Below are positions 59,214-64,000 of a stretch of 64,000 nt of DNA, one piece after another; the stretch's first letter is position 1, and every line of letters begins with the position of its first letter. The notes beneath the pieces were generated by a model. It saw only the letters and a program-made list of their open reading frames with translations. It was not told the DNA's origin and ran no database searches. The stretch is from Podospora bellae-mahoneyi. Its lineage: Eukaryota; Ascomycota; Sordariomycetes; Sordariales; Podosporaceae. The stretch is taken from the NCBI RefSeq assembly GCF_035222275.1, contig NC_085883.1, positions 1,488,001-1,552,000 of the forward strand, written 5' to 3'. The position numbers were made by a program, and so were the translations under genes.

Positions 59214-60846
59214 TTGGTTGGCAAAACATGGCATAAGCATAAATCTTGAGCGAACGTTTTGTTTCTCTTCTTTCTGTTGCGAATCTGGAGTGCAGTGCTT
59301 GTAATAAAACTGGCGTCGGCCATACAAGCAAGCATTCAAGCATGGTTAGGCGTTGTGCTCGGCTATTTCCCACCGTGAGACTGGGAAACGACGTCTGTTG
59401 GCGGCCAGCAGATTGTAGACAGCGTTGGATGCTGGATGGTTGGTTTGGTTTTGGGATGTAATGGGAGTATTCGGCAATGATAGACAATTGAAAGCAATTA
59501 GTTCTACAAGAGGGAAATGTGTGAATGTGATTATTGGGGTTTGCTAGTGCTGGTAGTTGTTGTTATCTGCTTGCATGTATACTCCGTAGGTCCTATCAGA
59601 TATTTATCTTTTATGAACAAGTGCGTAAGTCGAAGTCAACTTTGATCCGCTGAGTAAGCGGAACTTCGGCCTTTTTGTGGCTTGACGCCTTGAATGTGTG
59701 GCTCAACTGCACCAAAATCAATCACTCATCTGCCGCTCCAGCTGTGGCTTGTTTCCCCACATTCGCTTGACAGTTCGGGGTTGTGGGGCCGACAAAGCCA
59801 AACCATACTTTTTCTCCACCGCACCTCATCCCTCCCCAACCCTCTGGCTCCGCTCGCCCTGAGCCATTGATCTGCCGCTGTTTCCTGCAGTATTGGATAC
59901 ACTGCATGCCAATGAGTCACTCGCCGTATGGCCTCGTCATGTCAAGCTTGTTGAGAGCTTCCACGAAGGGCGGAGGCTGAGCAATGGCATGTCATCTCTT
60001 ATCCCACATCAGACCCCCATTGCTGATCAAGAGCTCTAGCCAGGTCCATGGTGGGGTCAGCCCTTCGTTACATTGGCAGGGATGGCGAGGAACACGGCAC
60101 CACGGGAGGGAATCCAGCTTCACGCTCACCAATGATATTTCCGGCCCAAAACATCAACACAAGTTGCCACCCCACTCACATGTTCGCTCCCGCTTGTCAA
60201 TGCCTGTCCAACACCAACAACACCACACAACACTGTGTGTCTCTTGCGCCAAAGCCACGCGGGCTCAACGGCCCCACAGGCAGCGAGAAACAACAACATG
60301 GACTGCATGAGTGGAAGAAAGGTCAACTAACGTAGACTTGATAAACACCTCCTCCCCCACCTCCCGACGTTGAGCTGCCTAACTCGGGATGCTACGCCCT
60401 CGTGGCCCTCCCCCATTTAGTGGGTGGGTACTATTCCTGCAGGTTCTTTTGAGCCCCAAAAGAACCTTGTCCGTTTCATCGGATAACGAGCCGTCAGTGT
60501 TGCAGTTGGAGCTCAGTAGCATTCAATGGTCAAGCTCGATTGGTAATTATTAATGATGGGATGGGTGCCAAGCGCCCATTAGTCTCCTTTTTTCTTCCCT
60601 TCGGACAGATTCTTTCGAGAAGCTTTTTCCCAAACTGTCACGCTGCTAGTGGCAGACTGTCCCTCCTTTTTTAACGTTGTTCTCTCTCTGTTACTTCTTC
60701 AACTTCTCCATTTCGAAGACCTACGCACCTGCCCAGCAAATTCTTCAAGGGTCACCGCTTCTTAAACTGTCCACCTCCAGGCCCTAGGTCTGGGGGGATT
60801 CAGTTCGCTGAGTTTTACTATTGCCACCGGAAACTTTTTTCCCAAG
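59214..60846. other. Promoter and leader region of ABC transporter
   Basis: About 1.6 kb with no recognisable gene. The last 260 bases (60585-60846) are strongly pyrimidine-rich with long TC runs, common in highly expressed fungal promoters and leaders. Only short open frames elsewhere. Confidence 0.5.
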
Positions 60847-63800
60847 ATGTCGACGGAGCCGGGAACTGGAAAGGAGGCTATCGTGGAGGCCGTTGTGACG
60901 GAGAACGCACCGCCATCTCCATCATCTGCTTCGTCCAGGACACAGAATGCAGCGGACCTCGTCGAACAGGCACGGCGCAACAACCCCAATGGCACCACTC
61001 GCGCCATTGGCGGTGTCTCTGTTGAGCAGGCGGTGTCGGACTTTGCTCAGCTTCAACGGGAACTGTCGCATATGTCACGCGTCAGTCGTTCGCGCAGTCA
61101 CGCCGATGCCGAGAAGGGCAACGCCCAAACCGAGACCTCTTCAGAGACCTTTGAGCAGTTTGACCTGGAAGCGGCCCTCAGAGGTGACCTGGATGCCGAA
61201 AGAGAGGCCGGTATTCGTCCCAAGCACATTGGGGTTTACTGGGACGATTTGACGGTCAAGGGTATCGGAGGCCAGACCAACTACGTCAAAACGTTCCCTG
61301 ATGCCTTCACCGACTTTTTCGACATCATCTCACCGGTGAGGAAGCTGCTGGGTTTTGAGGAGAAAGGAGTGGAAGCCAGCTTGTTGGACGGGTTCAGGGG
61401 CGTTTGTAAACCGGGAGAGATGGTACTGGTGCTTGGCAAGCCTGGATCTGGGTGTACGACCTTCCTCAAGACGATCGCCAACCAGCGTTATGGCTACACG
61501 TCAATCACCGGTGAGGTCCTCTACGGCCCTTTTGCCGTCGACGAATTTGGTCCTTATCGTGGAGAGGCTGTTTACAACGAGGAGGATGATGTTCACCACC
61601 CGACTCTCACCGTGGAGCAGACGCTCGGGTTTGCCCTTGATGTCAAGACCCCAGGCAAACTGCCTGTTGGCATTACCAAGCAGGAATTCAAGGACAAGGT
61701 TGTGACCATGCTCTTGAAGATGTTCAACATTGAACACACCCGCAAGACAATTGTTGGCAACTCGTTTATCCGTGGTGTTTCGGGCGGCGAAAGGAAGCGC
61801 GTTTCCATTGCCGAAATGCTCACCACCAATGCCTGCATTCTCTCTTGGGACAACAGCACCCGCGGCCTCGACGCCTCTACGGCTCTCGACTTTGTCAAAT
61901 CCCTCCGCATTCAGACCGACCTGTACAAGACAAGCACATTTGTCTCCCTTTACCAGGCATCGGAGAACATTTACAGCCTCTTTGACAAGGTCTTGGTTAT
62001 CGACGAGGGCAAGCAGGTGTACTTTGGTCCCGCAAAAGATGCACGGTCGTACTTCGAGGGTCTCGGCTTCCTCCCCCGTCCCCGCCAGACCACCCCTGAC
62101 TATGTGACGGGCTGCACCGACGCATTCGAGCGCGAGTACCAGGATGGCCGTTCTCCTGAGAATGCCCCTTACGACTCTCTCACCCTGAAAGCTGCCTTCA
62201 AGTCCTCCAAATACGCCCAGGACCTCGAGCAAGAAATGCTGTCCTACAAAGAAAGCCTCGCTCGCGAGACTGACAAACACGAAGACTTCCGCGTTGCTGT
62301 CCGCGACCAGAAGCGTCGTGGTGCCTCGAAGCACTCCGCCTACAGCGTCGGCTTTCATCAGCAAGTCTGGGCACTGATGAAGAGGCAGTTTCTTCTCAAG
62401 CAGCAAGACGTCCTGGCTCTCATTTTGTCCTGGCTCCGTAACATTATCATTGGCATTGTTCTCGGTACTCTCTATCTTAATCTCGGCAAGACGTCTGCCA
62501 GCGCCTTCTCCAAGGGTGGCTTGATGTTTATTTCCCTTTTACATAACGCCTTCCAGTCGTTTTCCGAGCTGGCGGGTACGATGTTGGGCAGAGCCGTGGT
62601 GAACAAACACCGGGCGTATGCCTTTCACCGGCCGTCAGCGCTGTGGATTGCGAATATTCTTGTCGATCAGGTCTTCGCTAGCACGCAAGTCTTCGTCTTT
62701 TCGGTGATTGTATACTTCATGACGAATCTTAGCCGGAGTGCTGGGGGGTTCTTCGTGTTCTATCTCATGTTGCTGAGCGGCAACATTGCCATGACGCTGT
62801 TTTTCCGTGTGATCGGGTGTCTAAGCCCGGATTTCGACTATGCGGTCAAGTTTGCAACCGTTGGAATTACGTTGATGATTACGACCAGTGGCTATTTGAT
62901 CCAGTGGCAGAGTGGTAAGTCCTGACGCAAGAACCGTGGGATGAGAGAGGACATGGTGCTAAAACTCTGACAGAACAAGTCTGGCTCCGGTGGATTTACT
63001 ACATCAACGTCCTTGGTCTGATCTTCAGTTCCTTGATGGAAAATGAGTTTTCGCGGATTGATATGACATGTACAGCCGAGAGTTTGATACCGTCGGGTCC
63101 TGGGTACGATGATATCAACCATCAGGTCTGCACGCTGCCTGGCTCCACGCCCGGTACGCTCGAGCTGTCCGGTTCATCCTACATTGATCAAGGTTTCTCC
63201 TATACGCCCGGTTTGCTGTGGCGCAACTGGGGTATTGTCCTTGTGTTGATGGCCGTCTTTCTCTTCGTGAATATTGTGGCTGGCGAATATGTACGCTTCG
63301 GCATGGGTGGCAATCAAGCCAAGGTCTTTCAGAAGCCCAACGCAGAGCGGAAGAAGCTGAACGAGGAACTGATGGCCAAGAAGGAAGAGCGACGCAAAGC
63401 CAGGGCTGAGCAGTCAGATTCGGAGCTCAAGATCAATTCGGAAAGCGTCCTGACGTGGGAAGGATTGTGTTATGATGTGCCGGTGCCTGGCGGAACAAGA
63501 CGACTGCTCGATAACGTCTATGGGTATGTCAAGCCGGGTCAACTTACCGCTCTCATGGGGGCATCGGGTGCTGGCAAGACAACCCTCTTGGATGTGTTGG
63601 CTGCGAGGAAGAACATTGGTGTTATTCACGGCGATATCTTGGTTGATGGCGTGAAGCCAGGCAAGGAGTTCCAGCGCAGCACATCGTACGCCGAGCAGCT
63701 TGATGTCCACGACCCGACCCAGACTGTTCGCGAAGCCCTTCGGTTCTCGGCTGACTTACGCCAGCCCTTCGAGACCCCCCGTGAGGAGAAGTACGCATAC

Positions 63801-64000
63801 GTGGAGGAGATCATTGCTCTGTTGGAAATGGAGACGTTTGCGGATGCGATTATTGGATCACCCGAGGCTGGTCTTACCGTTGAGCAGCGCAAGAGAGTAA
63901 CCATCGGCGTTGAGCTTGCGGCCAAGCCTGAGCTGCTTTTGTTTCTCGACGAGCCGACCTCTGGCCTTGATTCCCAGAGTGCGTTCAATATTGTTCGTTT
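60847..64000 (+). CDS. PDR/CDR-type ABC transporter (partial at window end)
   Basis: Predicted full-size ABCG transporter of the plasma membrane that exports drugs or lipids; relatives confer azole resistance. The first exon is 60847-62914. A 59-base intron (donor GTAAGT, acceptor TGACAG) leads to a second exon from 62974, running beyond 64000. A Ser/Gln-rich N-terminus precedes nucleotide-binding domain 1, with the PDR-type Walker A GKPGSGCTT (about residues 197-205), in which Cys replaces the usual Lys, and the signature VSGGERKR. Six-span membrane domain 1 (LALILSWLRNIIIG and onward) ends near residue 690. Domain 2 has a normal Walker A GASGAGKTT, a degenerate signature LTVEQRKR and the Walker B LLLFLDEPTSG. 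This asymmetry is normal for the family. The C-terminal membrane domain lies beyond the window. Confidence 0.95.

Noticed and set aside
61501-62406. 301-residue minus-strand open frame
   Set aside because: Antisense shadow of the ABC transporter.

Overview
The window looks like nuclear DNA of a filamentous ascomycete, most likely a sordariomycete (Sordariales-like). The evidence is genes with short introns (about 50-140 bases) with GTRNGT donors, CTRAC-like branch sites and YAG acceptors, a fungal lysine-pathway homocitrate synthase, TFIIH subunit Tfb2, a PDR-type ABC transporter, several fungal-only families, and AT-rich stretches between genes of the kind left by repeat-induced point mutation. 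I saw no ribosomal RNA, CRISPR array or convincing tRNA gene. All exon coordinates were worked out by eye from frame and splice consensus and are predictions.

Layout. 0-5.6 kb: a short-chain dehydrogenase (-), a repeat-bearing gap, a small secreted protein gene (-) with a probable frameshift, and a hotdog thioesterase (-). 6-7.6 kb: Tfb2 (+). 7.9-10 kb: two overlapping minus-strand reading frames that may be one gene. 10.6-11.7 kb: a TANGO2/NRDE protein (-), divergent from homocitrate synthase (+, 13.4-15.1 kb), which has a perfect Cpc1/Gcn4 site upstream. 16.8-18.5 kb: a DUF8035-type protein (+). 19.1-19.8 kb: a small secreted protein gene (-) with a frameshift. 21.7-23.6 kb: a multi-membrane-span protein (-), divergent from a citrate/arsenite-type transporter (+, 24.4-26.6 kb). 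27-28.3 kb: a secreted nucleoside hydrolase (+).

The accessory part runs from about 28.3 to 36 kb and again from 42 to 50.4 kb. At 30.2-32.7 kb lies the most striking gene: an intact, apparently intronless 832-residue protein with a long heptad-repeat coiled coil, a PD-(D/E)XK nuclease-like domain, a cysteine cluster and a protein-kinase-like domain. That is the architecture of the Podospora Spok spore killers (single-gene poison-antidote meiotic drivers) and their wider fungal family. Degenerate coding fragments and AT-rich DNA surround it. At 42.5-47 kb are two related, damaged ankyrin-type loci, and at 48.5-50.4 kb a decaying DUF3716-type gene.

Between and after these are housekeeping or metabolic genes: a cyclic phosphodiesterase (36 kb, -), an unknown protein with an RVSF motif (38.3 kb, +), a large secreted protein (40.3 kb, +), a monoamine oxidase (54.5 kb, -), a JmjC protein (56.6 kb, -), casein kinase II beta (58.1 kb, +) and a PDR-type ABC transporter (60.8 kb, +) that runs off the window end. 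The genes do not form one obvious pathway cluster. The picture is ordinary core genome interrupted by a few repeat-rich accessory islands.
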